Origin: Rubrivivax gelatinosus
GTDB taxonomy: Bacteria; Pseudomonadota; Gammaproteobacteria; Burkholderiales; Burkholderiaceae_C
Direction: 5' to 3'
Assembly: GCF_004340905.1 (NCBI RefSeq)
Contig: NZ_SLXD01000004.1
Location: forward strand, 186,001 to 250,000
DNA length: 64,000 bases
Shown: piece by piece, positions 9,141 to 18,294 of the stretch
How positions within the stretch are numbered: position 1 is the first letter of the stretch
How the letters are laid out: each line of letters opens with the position of its first letter
Made by a program: the position numbers and the translations under genes
Notes under the pieces: model-generated
What the model saw: the letters and a program-made list of their open reading frames with translations, nothing else
What the model was told of the DNA's origin: nothing
Databases searched by the model: none

Positions 9141-9868
9141 GCGGTTGGATCGCTGTTGCCGGGCTCGGCCCGGGCGCCGAGACGCTGGTCACGCCCGAAG
9201 TCAGCGTCGCGCTGGCCGAGGCCACCGACATCGTCGGCTACATCCCCTACGTCGCGCGTGTCGCCGCCCGCCCCGGGCTGCGCCTGCACGCCAGCGACAA
9301 CCGCGTCGAGGTCGAGCGGGCGCGCCACGCGCTGGAGCTGGCGGCAGCCGGCGCGCGGGTCGTCATCGTCTCCTCCGGCGACCCCGGCGTGTTCGCGATG
9401 GCCTCGGCGCTGTTCGAGGCGCTGGAAGCCGCGCCCGAACACCAGCAGCTCGACATCCGCGTGCTGCCCGGCATCACCGCGATGCTGGCCGCCGCCGCGC
9501 GTGCCGGGGCGCCGCTGGGCCACGACTTCTGCGCCATCAACCTGTCGGACAACCTGAAGCCCTGGGCGCTGATCGAGGCCCGGCTGCGCGCCGCGGCCCA
9601 GGCCGACTTCGCGATGGCCTTTTACAACCCGCGCTCGCGCAGCCGCCCCGAAGGCTTCGCGCGCGTGTTGGAGCTGCTGCGCGAAGCCTGCGGCGGCGAG
9701 CGCCTGATCACCTTCGCCCGCGCCGTGTCGACGCCCGAGGAGCAGCTCGTCACCGTCACGCTGGCCGAAGCGACGCCCGAGATGGCCGACATGCGTACCG
9801 TCGTGCTGGTCGGCAACTCGGCGACGCGCCGCGTCGGCCGCTGGGTCTACACGCCGCGTTCGGCATGA
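9137..9868 (+). CDS. cobJ: Precorrin-3B C17-methyltransferase
   Basis: Catalyses ring contraction and C-17 methylation of precorrin-3B to precorrin-4. The 243-residue protein shows the SAM loop VAGLGPGAETLVTPEV, the IVGYIPYV and VIVSSGDPGVFAMAS motifs, and the CobJ/CbiH signature HDFCAINLSDNLKPW followed by AMAFYNPRSRSRP. It is translationally coupled to cobI through ATGA. Its 3' end overlaps the 3' end of the antisense cobK by 22 bases, so transcripts from the two strands must collide here. Confidence 0.95.
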   Translation: MSGWIAVAGLGPGAETLVTPEVSVALAEATDIVGYIPYVARVAARPGLRLHASDNRVEVERARHALELAAAGARVVIVSSGDPGVFAMASALFEALEAAPEHQQLDIRVLPGITAMLAAAARAGAPLGHDFCAINLSDNLKPWALIEARLRAAAQADFAMAFYNPRSRSRPEGFARVLELLREACGGERLITFARAVSTPEEQLVTVTLAEATPEMADMRTVVLVGNSATRRVGRWVYTPRSA

Positions 9869-10590
9869 AGCCAGGCCAGCACCTCGGCGACGGTCTCGAC
9901 GCTCGCGCGCGGCGGCAGCGCCGGGCGGTCGACGACGATCACCGGCAGGCCCAGCGTGCGCGCCGCGTCGAGCTTGGCGCGTGCGCCTTCGCCGCCGGCG
10001 TTCTTGGTCACGAGGCGCGTGATGCGGCGCGAGCGCAGCAGTTCCAGGTCGTCGTCGTAGCCGAAGGGGCCGCGCGAGATCACCGCTTCGGCGTCGGGCA
10101 GCGGCAGCGCACCTTCGGGCGGGTCGACCAGGCGCAGCAGGTAGTGGTGCTGCGGCTTCGCCGCGAAGGCCGCCAGGTGCTGGCGGCCGATCGCGAGGAA
10201 GACACGTTCGGGCGTCTCGGGCAAGGCCGCGGCCGCAGTCTCGATGTCGGCCACGTGCGTCCAGTCGTCGCCCGGGGCTGCTGCCCAGGGGCGGCGCTCC
10301 AGCGCGATCAGCGCCGTGCCGGTGGCGGCGCAGGCGGCCACCGCGTTGCGGCTCATCTGCGCCGCGAACGGGTGTGTCGCGTCGACGACGTGGCTGATGC
10401 CTTCGGCGCGCAGCCAGGCCGCCAGGCCTTCGGCGCCGCCGAAGCCGCCGACCCGGATCGGCAGCGGCTGGGCCACCGGCGCCGCGGTGCGGCCGGCGTA
10501 GGAAAACACCGCCTCGACGCCGTCGCGCGCGAACGCGGCGGCCAGACGGCTGGCTTCGGTGGTGCCTCCCAACAAGAGGACGCGTGTCAT
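9847..10590 (-). CDS. cobK: Precorrin-6A reductase, on the opposite strand
   Basis: NADPH-dependent reduction of precorrin-6A to precorrin-6B. The 247-residue product starts MTRVLLLGGTTEASRLA and contains HVVDATHPFAAQMSRNA and LVTKNAGGEGARAKLDAA, all diagnostic of CobK/CbiJ. ATG 10590 is chosen because the family starts at this GGTTEA strand; an upstream open stretch in this frame is only the shadow of cobL. It is the only minus-strand gene in the cob cluster. It overlaps cobJ by 22 bases tail to tail, and its start codon overlaps that of cobL head to head. Confidence 0.94.
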   Translation of the reverse strand: MTRVLLLGGTTEASRLAAAFARDGVEAVFSYAGRTAAPVAQPLPIRVGGFGGAEGLAAWLRAEGISHVVDATHPFAAQMSRNAVAACAATGTALIALERRPWAAAPGDDWTHVADIETAAAALPETPERVFLAIGRQHLAAFAAKPQHHYLLRLVDPPEGALPLPDAEAVISRGPFGYDDDLELLRSRRITRLVTKNAGGEGARAKLDAARTLGLPVIVVDRPALPPRASVETVAEVLAWLHAERGV

Positions 10591-11770
10591 GTCTGAACCC
10601 TGGCTCTCGATCATCGGTCTCGGCGAGGACGGCCTCGCCGGCCTCGGCACGAACGCGCGGGAAGCGCTCGGCGCGGCCGAGATTGTCTTCGGTGGCGCCC
10701 GCCACCTCGCGCTGGCCGACGTCGGCGCGCGTGGCCGCGAGTGGCCGCTGCCCTTCGACGTCGCGCCGGTGCTGGCCTTGCGCGGCCGGCCGGTCGCCGT
10801 GCTGGCCTCGGGCGACCCGTTCTGGCACGGTGCCGGCGGCACGCTGACGGCGCGGCTGGCGGCGGGTGAATGGCGCGCCTATCCGGCGGCCGGCTGCGTG
10901 TCGCTGGCCGCGGCGCACCTGGGCTGGCGGCTGGAAGAGACGGCCTGCCTGGGCCTGCACGCCGCGCCCTTCGAGCGCCTGCTGCCGCATCTGGCGCCCG
11001 GCGCGCGTGCGCTGTGCCTGCTGCGCGACGGCGCCGCCGGTGCGGCGCTGGCCGCCTGGCTGGCCGAACACGGCTGGGGCGCCAGCCGCGTCTGGCTGAT
11101 GGAGGCGCTGGGCGGCCCGAACGAACGCGTGCGCGAGACCACCGCTGCGGCCTACGCGCTGCACGACGCCGCTTCGCCTGCGCTGCTGGCCGTCGAGGCC
11201 GCCGGCGGCCGCCCGCTGCCACGCTGCGCCGGCCTGCCCGAGGCGCTGTTCGCGCATGACGGCCAGATCACCAAGTCGCCGGTGCGTGCGCTGACGCTGG
11301 CCGCGCTGGCGCCGCGCCCGGGCGAGCTGCTCTGGGACGTCGGCGCCGGCTCCGGCTCTGTTTCGATCGAGTTCTGCCTCGCCGGCGGCCGTGCGCTGGC
11401 CGTCGAGACGCGTGCCGAACGGGTTGCCAACATCGAAGCCAACGTGCGCCGCTTCGGCCTGCAGGACAGGCTGACGGTCGTCGAAGGCCACGCGCCGCAG
11501 GCGCTGGAAGCGCTGCCGGCGCCCGACGCGGTGTTCGTCGGCGGCGGCCTGGACAACGCCGTGTTCGAGGCGATCTGGGCGCGCCTGGCGCCCGGCGCGC
11601 GCCTGGTGGCCAACGGCGTGACGCTGGAGACCGAGGCGCTGCTGGCGACGCTGCACGCCCGCCACGGCGGCGAGCTGCTGCGCATCGAACTGGCGCGTGC
11701 CGCGCCGCTGGGACGTTTGCGTGGCTGGCAGCCGGCGCGTCCCGTGGTCCAGTGGACGGTCTGCAAATGA
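10589..11770 (+). CDS. cobL: Precorrin-6Y C5,15-methyltransferase (decarboxylating), CbiE-CbiT fusion
   Basis: Bifunctional enzyme that methylates precorrin-6B at C-5 and C-15 and decarboxylates the C-12 acetate, giving precorrin-8X. The 393 residues comprise an N-terminal CbiE-type domain (about 1-205, start IIGLGEDGLAGLG, VLASGDPFWHGAGGTL) and a C-terminal CbiT-type Rossmann methyltransferase (about 215-393, WDVGAGSGSVSIEF near 248). ATG 10589 has AAGAGGA eight to nine bases upstream. The three-base ATG sits inside the reverse-strand start region of cobK, so promoters or leaders for each gene must lie inside the other. Confidence 0.95.
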   Translation: MSEPWLSIIGLGEDGLAGLGTNAREALGAAEIVFGGARHLALADVGARGREWPLPFDVAPVLALRGRPVAVLASGDPFWHGAGGTLTARLAAGEWRAYPAAGCVSLAAAHLGWRLEETACLGLHAAPFERLLPHLAPGARALCLLRDGAAGAALAAWLAEHGWGASRVWLMEALGGPNERVRETTAAAYALHDAASPALLAVEAAGGRPLPRCAGLPEALFAHDGQITKSPVRALTLAALAPRPGELLWDVGAGSGSVSIEFCLAGGRALAVETRAERVANIEANVRRFGLQDRLTVVEGHAPQALEALPAPDAVFVGGGLDNAVFEAIWARLAPGARLVANGVTLETEALLATLHARHGGELLRIELARAAPLGRLRGWQPARPVVQWTVCK

Positions 11771-12138
11771 TCGTCGCCGGCCTCGGCTTTCGCAGCAGCG
11801 CCGGCGTCGAGTCGCTGCGCGCGGCGCTGGCCGCCGCGGGCGGGCAGGGCGCCGACGCGCTGGCGACCAGTGAGCGCAAGGCCGGCGCGCCGGCGATGCA
11901 GGCGCTGGCCGCCGAGACCGGCCTGCCGGTGCTGGCGCTGCCCGAAGCGCTGCTGGCGACGCAAGGCACCCTCACCGAGTCGGCGCGTGTGCGCCGCCTC
12001 ACCGGCGCCGGCAGCCTGGCCGAAGCCGCCGCGCTGGCCGGCGCCGGCCCCGGCGCGCGGCTGCTGGGCGCGCGCGCCGTGTCGGCCGACGGTCTGGCGA
12101 CCGCGGCCCTGGCCCAATCCGCGAAGGACGAACGATGA
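11767..12138 (+). CDS. cobE: Cobalamin biosynthesis protein CobE (CbiG C-terminal-like)
   Basis: Small 123-residue CobE/CbiG_C-type protein, starting [17 protein letters not shown] with [19 protein letters not shown] and [20 protein letters not shown]. The family is conserved in aerobic cobalamin clusters, and its exact role in the CobE form is not settled. ATG 11767 overlaps the cobL stop (ATGA). The 3' end overlaps cobM in the same way, so cobL-E-M-B are read as one translationally coupled run. Confidence 0.9.
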   Translation: MIVAGLGFRSSAGVESLRAALAAAGGQGADALATSERKAGAPAMQALAAETGLPVLALPEALLATQGTLTESARVRRLTGAGSLAEAAALAGAGPGARLLGARAVSADGLATAALAQSAKDER

Positions 12139-12917
12139 CGGTCCATTTCATCGGCGCCGGCCCCGGCGCCGCCGACCTGCTGACGCTGCGTGGCCGCGAC
12201 CTGATCGCCGCCAGCCCCGTCTGCCTGTACGCCGGTTCGCTGGTGCCCGAAGGCGTGCTCGCGCACTGCCCGCCGGGCTGCCACATCGTCAACACCGCGC
12301 CGCTGAGCCTGGACCAGATCGTCGACGAGATCGCCGCCGCCCACGCGCGCGGCCAGGACGTCGCGCGCCTGCATTCCGGCGACCTGTCGATCTGGTCGGC
12401 GATGGGCGAGCAGCTGCGCCGGCTGCGCGCGCTGGGCATCCCCTACGACGTGACGCCCGGCGTGCCCTCGTTCGCCGCCGCTGCCGCCGCGCTGGGCGCC
12501 GAGCTGACGCTGCCCGGCGTCGCCCAGTCGCTGGTGCTGACACGCACCTCGGGCCGCGCCAGCGCGATGCCCGAGGGCGAGAACCTCGCCGCCTTTGCCG
12601 CCACCGGCGCCACGCTGGCCATCCACCTGTCGGTGCACGTGCTCGCCCAGGTCGTTGCCGAGCTGCGCCCGCACTACGGCGACGACTGCCCGGTGGCCGT
12701 GGTCTGGCGCGCCAGCTGGCCCGACCAGCGCGTCGTGCGCGCGACGCTGGCGACGCTGGACGCGGCCGTCGGCGCCGAGATGGAGCGCACGGCGCTGATC
12801 CTCGTCGGCCGCACGCTGGGCACCGAAGACTTCGACGAGAGCCGGCTCTACGCCGTCGACTACGACCGGCGCTACCGGCCGACGGGCGCCTCGCCGCGTT
12901 TCCCCGAGACCCGATGA
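12135..12917 (+). CDS. cobM: Precorrin-4 C11-methyltransferase
   Basis: SAM-dependent C-11 methylation of precorrin-4 to precorrin-5. The 260-residue protein has the SAM loop [50 protein letters not shown] and [23 protein letters not shown], the standard CobM/CbiF pattern, ending with the [19 protein letters not shown] stretch. It is coupled by ATGA at both ends to cobE and cobB. Confidence 0.95.
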   Translation: MTVHFIGAGPGAADLLTLRGRDLIAASPVCLYAGSLVPEGVLAHCPPGCHIVNTAPLSLDQIVDEIAAAHARGQDVARLHSGDLSIWSAMGEQLRRLRALGIPYDVTPGVPSFAAAAAALGAELTLPGVAQSLVLTRTSGRASAMPEGENLAAFAATGATLAIHLSVHVLAQVVAELRPHYGDDCPVAVVWRASWPDQRVVRATLATLDAAVGAEMERTALILVGRTLGTEDFDESRLYAVDYDRRYRPTGASPRFPETR

Positions 12918-14239
12918 TCCCGCCCGGGCTGCTGGTCGCAGCGCCCGCCTCGGGCTGCGGCAAGACGACGGTGACGCTGGGCCTGCTGGCCGCCTGGCGC
13001 GCCGCCGGGCTGGCCGTGCAGCCGTTCAAGAACGGCCCCGACTACCTCGACCCGGCTTTCCACACCGCGGCCGCCGGCCGCGCCTCGTTCAACCTCGACA
13101 GCTGGGCGATGGGCCGCGAGCGCGTCGCCGGCCTGCTGGGCGCGGCCGAGGGCTGCGACCTGCTGCTGGCCGAAGCGTCGGTGGGCCTGTTCGATGGTGC
13201 CGTGACACCCGGCGAATGGGGCCGCGGCGCCGGTGCCGACCTGGCCGAAGCCTTCGGCTGGCCGGTGCTGCTGGTGCTGGACGTGCGCGGCCAGGCGCAG
13301 TCGGCCGCCGCGGTGGCGCTGGGTTTCGCGAGTCTGCGCCCGGGCCTGAAGCTCGCCGGCGTGCTGCTGAACCGCGTCGGCAGCACGCGCCACGAGGCCA
13401 CCGTGCGCAGCGCGGTCGAAGCCGCCGGTTTCCGCGTCTTCGGCGCGCTGCCGCGCGACGCTGCCGTGGCGCTGCCCGAACGCCACCTGGGCCTGGTGCA
13501 GGCCGAGGAACTGCCCGAACGCGCCGCGACGCTGGCCGCGCTCGGCCGTCTGGTCGCCGACCACGTGGACCTGAACGCGCTGCGCGCCGCCGCCGCCGGC
13601 GCCTGCGAGCCCACGCCGGCGTTGCCGCTGCCACCGCCGGGCGCCCGCATCGCGCTGGCGCGCGACGCTGCCTTCTCCTTCGTCTACCCGCACCTGCTGG
13701 ACGCCTGGCATGCGGCCGGCGCGGCGCTGCTGCCGTTCTCGCCGCTGGCGGACGAAGCGCCCGACGACAGCGCCGACGCCTGCTGGCTGCCCGGCGGCTA
13801 CCCCGAGCTGCACGCCGGCCGTCTGGCCGCCGCCACCCGCTGGCGCGACGGCCTGCGCGCCTTCGCGCAAACGCGGCCGGTGCACGGCGAATGCGGCGGC
13901 TACATGGCGCTGGGCTCGGTGCTCGAAGACGCCGACGGCACGCGCCATCCGATGGCCGGGCTGCTGGGTCTGGAGACCTCGTTCCGCCAGCGCCGCCTGC
14001 ACCTGGGCTACCGCCTGGCCGAGCTGCAGGCGCCGCTGCCCGGCTACGCCGCCGGCACGCGGCTGCGTGGCCACGAGTTCCACTACGCCAGCGTGTCCGC
14101 CCAGCCCGACGCGCCGCTGGCGCGCATCGTCGACGCCGACGGGCGCGAGGTGGCCGAGACCGGCTCCTGGCGTGTGCTGGACGGCGGCGGGCGCGTCAGC
14201 GGCAGCTTTTTCCACCTCGTCGCGCCGGCGGGCGGCTGA
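12914..14239 (+). CDS. cobB: Hydrogenobyrinic/cobyrinic acid a,c-diamide synthase
   Basis: Glutamine- and ATP-dependent amidation of the a and c side chains of hydrogenobyrinic acid, before cobalt insertion in the aerobic route. The 441 residues contain a P-loop near the start ([18 protein letters not shown], about residues 8-25) and [15 protein letters not shown]-terminal class I glutamine amidotransferase domain carries the nucleophile C327 in [13 protein letters not shown] and a late HEFHY box. It is the last gene of the cob run. Cobaltochelatase (cobNST) and later steps are not in the window. Confidence 0.95.
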   Translation: MIPPGLLVAAPASGCGKTTVTLGLLAAWRAAGLAVQPFKNGPDYLDPAFHTAAAGRASFNLDSWAMGRERVAGLLGAAEGCDLLLAEASVGLFDGAVTPGEWGRGAGADLAEAFGWPVLLVLDVRGQAQSAAAVALGFASLRPGLKLAGVLLNRVGSTRHEATVRSAVEAAGFRVFGALPRDAAVALPERHLGLVQAEELPERAATLAALGRLVADHVDLNALRAAAAGACEPTPALPLPPPGARIALARDAAFSFVYPHLLDAWHAAGAALLPFSPLADEAPDDSADACWLPGGYPELHAGRLAAATRWRDGLRAFAQTRPVHGECGGYMALGSVLEDADGTRHPMAGLLGLETSFRQRRLHLGYRLAELQAPLPGYAAGTRLRGHEFHYASVSAQPDAPLARIVDADGREVAETGSWRVLDGGGRVSGSFFHLVAPAGG

Positions 14240-14409
14240 AGCCGGCGGCGCGACGGCGCGGCGCTCGTTCGATCAGGGGACGCCATGCCCCTGCCAAGGG
14301 CTTATGCCGCTGGCAGCCGGCCGCCGCGGCGCATACGGTCGTGGCGGGTTCGGGGCTTGCCTCGGGCGCTGGCGTCGACAACCTGCAACGGCTCTGCCGG
14401 AGGGTCCAC

Positions 14410-16677
14410 ATGGCGCGTCGAATGGACCGGGCATCGCCCGACGCCCCGTTGCTGCGCGGGCGTGTTGCGGTGGCGACGGTCTTCGTCATCGCCATCGCCG
14501 TCGCGCTGGCGGTGCTGGCCGTTACCAGCATCGGCAAGCTGCGCAGCGACGCCCGACAGGTCGCCCACACCAGCGAGGTGCTGGCGGCGCTGGGCCAGGC
14601 GCTGGAACGCACGGTCGACGCCGAGACCGCCGAACGCGGCTTCGTGCTGACCTCCGACCCCGAGTACCTGCAGCCCTACCGCCGTGCCGCGCGGTCCAGC
14701 CTGCTCGAGCTGGACCGGCTGCAGCGCCTGGTGGCCGACAACCCCGTGCAGACGGCCCGCCTGGCAACGCTGCGCGAGATGACCGAGAAGCGCCTGGACC
14801 TGATCGACCAGGTCGTCGACCTGCGCACCGTGAAGGGCTTCGAAGCCGCACGGGCGCTCATCGCCAGCGGCGAAGGCAAGCGCCTGCAGGACCGCATCCG
14901 CGCCGCCGTCGAGCAGATGCGCGCCGAGGAGCGTGCCCTGCTGGCCGAGCGCGAACGCCGCTCCGCGCGCAGCGCGATGGCGGCGCAGGTGCTGATCAGC
15001 GGCGCCGCGGCCGTGATGCTGGCGGTGGTGCTGTGGGCCTGGGCCCGGCTGGAGCAGCGCAACGAGCAGCTGGCGCAGGCGAACGCGGTGAAGTCGGACT
15101 TCGTCGCCAGCATGAGCCACGAGATCCGCACGCCGATGAACGCCATCATCGGCCTGACGCAGCTGCTGGAACGCGAGCCGCTCGCGCGCGAGCAGGCCGA
15201 GATGGTGCTGCGCATCCGCAGCGCCGGGCGCTCGCTGATGGCCATCATCAACGACATCCTGGACCTGAGCCGCATCGAGGCCGGCCGCATGCGCCTGGAC
15301 AGCCGCAGCTTCGTGCTCGGCCAGCTGCTGGCCCAGATCGACAGCCTGCTGGCGCCGATGGCACGCGACAAGAGCCTGTCGCTGCGCATCGAGTCCGCCC
15401 AGGCCGCGTCGCTGCAGCACAGCCTGATCGGCGACCCGCAGCGCCTGGAGCAGGTGCTGGTCAACCTGGTGGGCAACGCGATCAAGTTCACCGAGCACGG
15501 CGAGATCGTCGTGCGCACGCGTGTCCTCGAGCAGGACGGGACGCAGGTGCGGCTGCGCTTCGAGGTGCAGGACACCGGCATCGGCATCCGGCCGGACCAG
15601 ATCCGCGAGCTGTTCGAGCCTTTTGCGCAGGCCGACTCGGGCCTGGCGCGGCGCCAGGGCGGCACCGGGCTGGGGCTGTCGATCAGCAAGCGGCTGGTGG
15701 AGCTGATGGGCGGGCAGATCGGCGCCGACAGCGCGCAGGGCGTGGGCAGCACCTTCTGGTTCGAGCTGCGCCTGGCGCTGGGCAACGGGCACGATGCCCA
15801 GCACCCGGTCTACGCCCGCGCCCCGATGGCGCCCGAGGGCCCGCGGCTGCGGGGCATGCGGCTGCTGGCGGTGGACGACAACGACACCAACCTCGACCTG
15901 CTGGGCCGCGCGCTGCGGCTCGAAGGCGCCGAAGCCACGCCGGCGCGCGACGGCCAGCAGGCCGTCGTCATGCTGCGCAGCCAGCCCGGCGCCTTCGACG
16001 CCGTGCTGATGGACCTGCAGATGCCGGTGATGGACGGCTACGAGGCCACGCGCGTCATCCGCGAGCAGCTGCGCCTGAACGAGGTGCCGATCATCATCTT
16101 CTCGGCGGCGGTGCTGGTGGAGGAGCAGCAGCGCGCGATGCAGGTGGGTGCGACGCAGTTCCTGTCCAAGCCGGTGGACATCGAGGAGCTGGTGGCGGTG
16201 CTGTCGCGCCATGTGCGGCCCGGCGCCACGGCACCCCAGGCCGCGCCCCTGCCGCCGCTGTCGGCCGAGGCGCCTTTGGCGCCGGCGCCCGCCGCCGTGG
16301 CCGTCGGCGAGGACTGGCCGGTCATCGACGGCGTCGACGTCGCGCGCGTGCACCGGCTGCTCAAGGGTGACTTCGCCCGTTTCGTGAAGCTGTGCGTGAA
16401 GCTGCTGGAGCAGGGCGACGGCGCCGTCGCCAGCGTGCGCGCCGGGCTGGCCGAGGGCGACAGCAAACGTGCGCTGGAGGCGCTGCACAGCCTGCGCGGC
16501 GCCGCGCTGACCGTGGGCGCTGCGGACCTGGCCGCCACCGTGGCCGCGCTGGAGGCCGCCGTGCGCGCCGGCAACCTGTCGCCCGACCCGGCGCAGCGGC
16601 TGGCCGAGGCGCTGCAGACGCTGCAGCGCAGCGTCGCGCCGTGGCGGCATCTGGCGAAGGACGGGACGGCGGCTTGA
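14410..16677 (+). CDS. Hybrid sensor histidine kinase (CHASE3, HisKA, HATPase, REC, Hpt)
   Basis: A 755-residue membrane phosphorelay protein. Two hydrophobic segments (about 20-40 and 193-213) bracket a CHASE3-like helical sensor with ETAERGFVLTSDPEYLQPY. Then come HisKA with H237 in SMSHEIRTPMNAIIG, an ATPase domain (NLVGNAIKF, DTGIGI, GGTGLGLSISKRL), and a receiver domain from about 480 with phospho-acceptor D535 (DAVLMDLQMPVMDGYEAT). A C-terminal Hpt domain has H693 in EALHSLRGAAL. It therefore holds every phosphotransfer module except a DNA-binding output, and a separate response regulator is expected elsewhere. GGAGGG at 14399-14404 supports ATG 14410. It is 170 bases after cobB; no functional link to cobalamin is visible. 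Confidence 0.92.
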   Translation: MARRMDRASPDAPLLRGRVAVATVFVIAIAVALAVLAVTSIGKLRSDARQVAHTSEVLAALGQALERTVDAETAERGFVLTSDPEYLQPYRRAARSSLLELDRLQRLVADNPVQTARLATLREMTEKRLDLIDQVVDLRTVKGFEAARALIASGEGKRLQDRIRAAVEQMRAEERALLAERERRSARSAMAAQVLISGAAAVMLAVVLWAWARLEQRNEQLAQANAVKSDFVASMSHEIRTPMNAIIGLTQLLEREPLAREQAEMVLRIRSAGRSLMAIINDILDLSRIEAGRMRLDSRSFVLGQLLAQIDSLLAPMARDKSLSLRIESAQAASLQHSLIGDPQRLEQVLVNLVGNAIKFTEHGEIVVRTRVLEQDGTQVRLRFEVQDTGIGIRPDQIRELFEPFAQADSGLARRQGGTGLGLSISKRLVELMGGQIGADSAQGVGSTFWFELRLALGNGHDAQHPVYARAPMAPEGPRLRGMRLLAVDDNDTNLDLLGRALRLEGAEATPARDGQQAVVMLRSQPGAFDAVLMDLQMPVMDGYEATRVIREQLRLNEVPIIIFSAAVLVEEQQRAMQVGATQFLSKPVDIEELVAVLSRHVRPGATAPQAAPLPPLSAEAPLAPAPAAVAVGEDWPVIDGVDVARVHRLLKGDFARFVKLCVKLLEQGDGAVASVRAGLAEGDSKRALEALHSLRGAALTVGAADLAATVAALEAAVRAGNLSPDPAQRLAEALQTLQRSVAPWRHLAKDGTAA

Positions 16678-16748
16678 AAGGGTAGGGCCGGGGGGCTCTC
16701 GCGTTCAGTGCCGGTCTTCTTCGCGCTGGTGCGTGCTCTGCCAACCGG

Positions 16749-17246
16749 CTACCACCCCTCCATCCAGGTCGTCAGCTGCAGCAACGCCTTGGCGATGTGA
16801 TGCTCCACCGTGCTGGTGCTGATCTGGTAGCGCCGGGCGATCTCGTGATGGCTGAGGCCTTCGATGCGCTGCGCCAGGAAGACCTCGCGTGAGCGCGGGC
16901 TCAGCCGCGCCAGGCACACGCTGAGGCGGGCGAAGCGTTGGCGAGCGAGCAGCACCTCCTCGGCGGTGGGCGACATGTCGACGAGCACCACGTCGTCGAG
17001 CAGCACTTCGGTGCCGTGCGCCAGGCGCGAGCGGTAGGCGTCGATGGAGAGGTTCATGGCCGCCCGCATCAGAAAGGCCTCGGGCTTGTCGACCGGCTGC
17101 TCGCGTGCGTAGCAGGCGAGGCGCACCCAGGCCTCTTGCAGCAGGTCTTCGGCGTCGTGCTCGGTGCGGCCGCGGCGCATCAGCGCGGCCTTGACCCGGG
17201 CCAGCACCGCCCGCAGGTCGTCGGCCATCGTGGTCGTGAGGTCCAT
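16749..17246 (-). CDS. RNA polymerase ECF-type sigma factor
   Basis: A 165-residue sigma-70 family protein. Region 2 covers about residues 20-85 (HDAEDLLQEAWVRLACYA, then FLMRAAMNLSIDAYR). Region 4 covers about 105-160 (LARLSPRSREVFLAQRIEGLS, HHEIARRYQISTSTVEHH). This is the compact FecI-like plan. It starts nine bases after the stop of the IS256-derived gene, so the two form a small operon reading leftwards from the palindrome at 17945-17960. No anti-sigma factor or TonB receptor follows; the next gene downstream is the convergent sensor kinase. What it controls cannot be told from the sequence. Confidence 0.9.
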   Translation of the reverse strand: MDLTTTMADDLRAVLARVKAALMRRGRTEHDAEDLLQEAWVRLACYAREQPVDKPEAFLMRAAMNLSIDAYRSRLAHGTEVLLDDVVLVDMSPTAEEVLLARQRFARLSVCLARLSPRSREVFLAQRIEGLSHHEIARRYQISTSTVEHHIAKALLQLTTWMEGW

Positions 17247-17255
17247 GGCCCCGCC

Positions 17256-17855
17256 TCAACGGCCCGGCGCAGCACTGGCCGCTGCCGTGCCGGCCGGGCG
17301 GCGGGCAGTACGCGCGGCGTGCTCGGCGTCGAGGCGGCGTTCCAGCCGCCGCCAATGACGCTGCAGGCTGGCGAACGCCGACTCGGCGCTGTCGAAGCGG
17401 CCGCCTTGGCGACGCGCCGCGCGCAGCATGGCGGCGTGCAGGCGCTGGGCGACGTCGTCGGACTTGGCCAGCAGGCGTTTCGTACGAGGCGGCAACACCG
17501 GCACCGGCGTGGAAGCGTCGTGCCAGTGCACGACCTTCGTGAGCTCGGCATCTGCGGTGGCGGCCGGTGGGGCGCCGCCCGGCACGACGGCCCATTCGAT
17601 GCGTTCGGCACCGCGCGTCCACAACTCGGCCAGCAACTCGGGCCAGGCGATGTCGCCGTCACGCGGGACGCACCAGGCGCCGAGCAGCGCGTGGTGGCCG
17701 TCGGCGTGGGTGGCGACGGCCCAAGTCAGCGCCGTGGATGCGGCGGCTGCGTCGTCGCCGATGGCGCCAAGGGAGGCGAAGCGCGCAACGAGGTAACGAC
17801 AACACAGAGCATCAGCAAGCGGCTCAGTTGACCGATCGCCTTCAGGTCTGCTCAT
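17256..17855 (-). CDS. Domesticated IS256-transposase-like protein without catalytic residues
   Basis: A 199-residue protein resembling collapsed pieces of an IS256/mutator transposase. Residues 43-92 (WAVATHADGHHALLGAW, then WPELLAELWTRGAERIE) match the 'gvn.eG.kevLG.w...w..vl.dLk.RG' segment. Residues 121-165 (LPPRTKRLLAKSDDVAQRLH, GGRFDSAESAFASL) match the C-terminal 'PP.irrviyttNaiEsl...lRk...rg.FpsdeAa' segment. The parts that carry the first and second Asp have no acidic counterpart, and most of the region with the catalytic Glu is deleted. Start ATG 17855 has AAGGAG six bases upstream. It is intact and in an operon with the sigma factor, so it looks kept, not decaying. The family match is from memory and untested. 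Confidence 0.6.
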   Translation of the reverse strand: MSRPEGDRSTEPLADALCCRYLVARFASLGAIGDDAAAASTALTWAVATHADGHHALLGAWCVPRDGDIAWPELLAELWTRGAERIEWAVVPGGAPPAATADAELTKVVHWHDASTPVPVLPPRTKRLLAKSDDVAQRLHAAMLRAARRQGGRFDSAESAFASLQRHWRRLERRLDAEHAARTARRPAGTAAASAAPGR

Positions 17856-17944
17856 GGCCGGCTCCTTGTCGTCATGGAGTGGTCGCCAGCACAGCTGGCG
17901 CGTTCGGCGCGTGACCGCGCCTCTCATGGCTCGCCGTACACTAT

Positions 17945-17960
17945 ACGGCATATATGCCGT
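17945..17960. promoter_or_regulatory. Perfect 16-bp palindrome between divergent regulators
   Basis: ACGGCATATATGCCGT reads the same on both strands. It lies between the leftward transposase-like/sigma pair and the rightward XRE gene. Flanking TATA-like hexamers (ACTATA, TATATG) overlap it, so a bound protein would cover -10 regions. The XRE protein is the natural candidate binder. A related half-site, ATACGGCATA, recurs at 18413-18422 downstream of that gene. Confidence 0.6.
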
Positions 17961-17994
17961 GGCCAACTAGCGGCGAGTTCACGAGCCTCAGGAC

Positions 17995-18294
17995 GTGGTC
18001 CAAGCCCGTCCTGCCTCCAAGAGTTCCGTCCGCCCCCGGGTCTCCCGCTCCGATTCGTTCGACCCGGCGGTCGCCATTGCCTGTGGCGTCGTGCTGAGGG
18101 AGCTGCGGCTTCAGCGCGGCGTCGCGCAAGACGCATTCGCCTTGCTGGCCGGCGTCGACCGCTCTTACTACGGGAAGCTGGAGAGGGGAGAGCGCCAGCC
18201 TTCGCTTGCCGTGCTGTTGAAGTGCGCTGCTGCCTTGGGTCAACCGGCGGCCACGCTGGTGGCGGCGATTGAAGGTCAGCTCAAGGGCAAGTAG
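17995..18294 (+). CDS. XRE-family helix-turn-helix regulator, GTG start
   Basis: A 99-residue Cro/CI-type DNA-binding protein. The HTH_3 domain fills residues 31-90 (LRELRLQRGVAQDAFALLAG, VDRSYYGKLERGERQPSLAVL). The N-terminal 25 residues are basic and probably flexible. The frame opens with GTG 17995; AGGA lies close upstream, and no ATG precedes the HTH. It is divergent from the IS256-derived/sigma pair across a perfect palindrome and is likely to control both promoters. Confidence 0.8.
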   Translation: MVQARPASKSSVRPRVSRSDSFDPAVAIACGVVLRELRLQRGVAQDAFALLAGVDRSYYGKLERGERQPSLAVLLKCAAALGQPAATLVAAIEGQLKGK

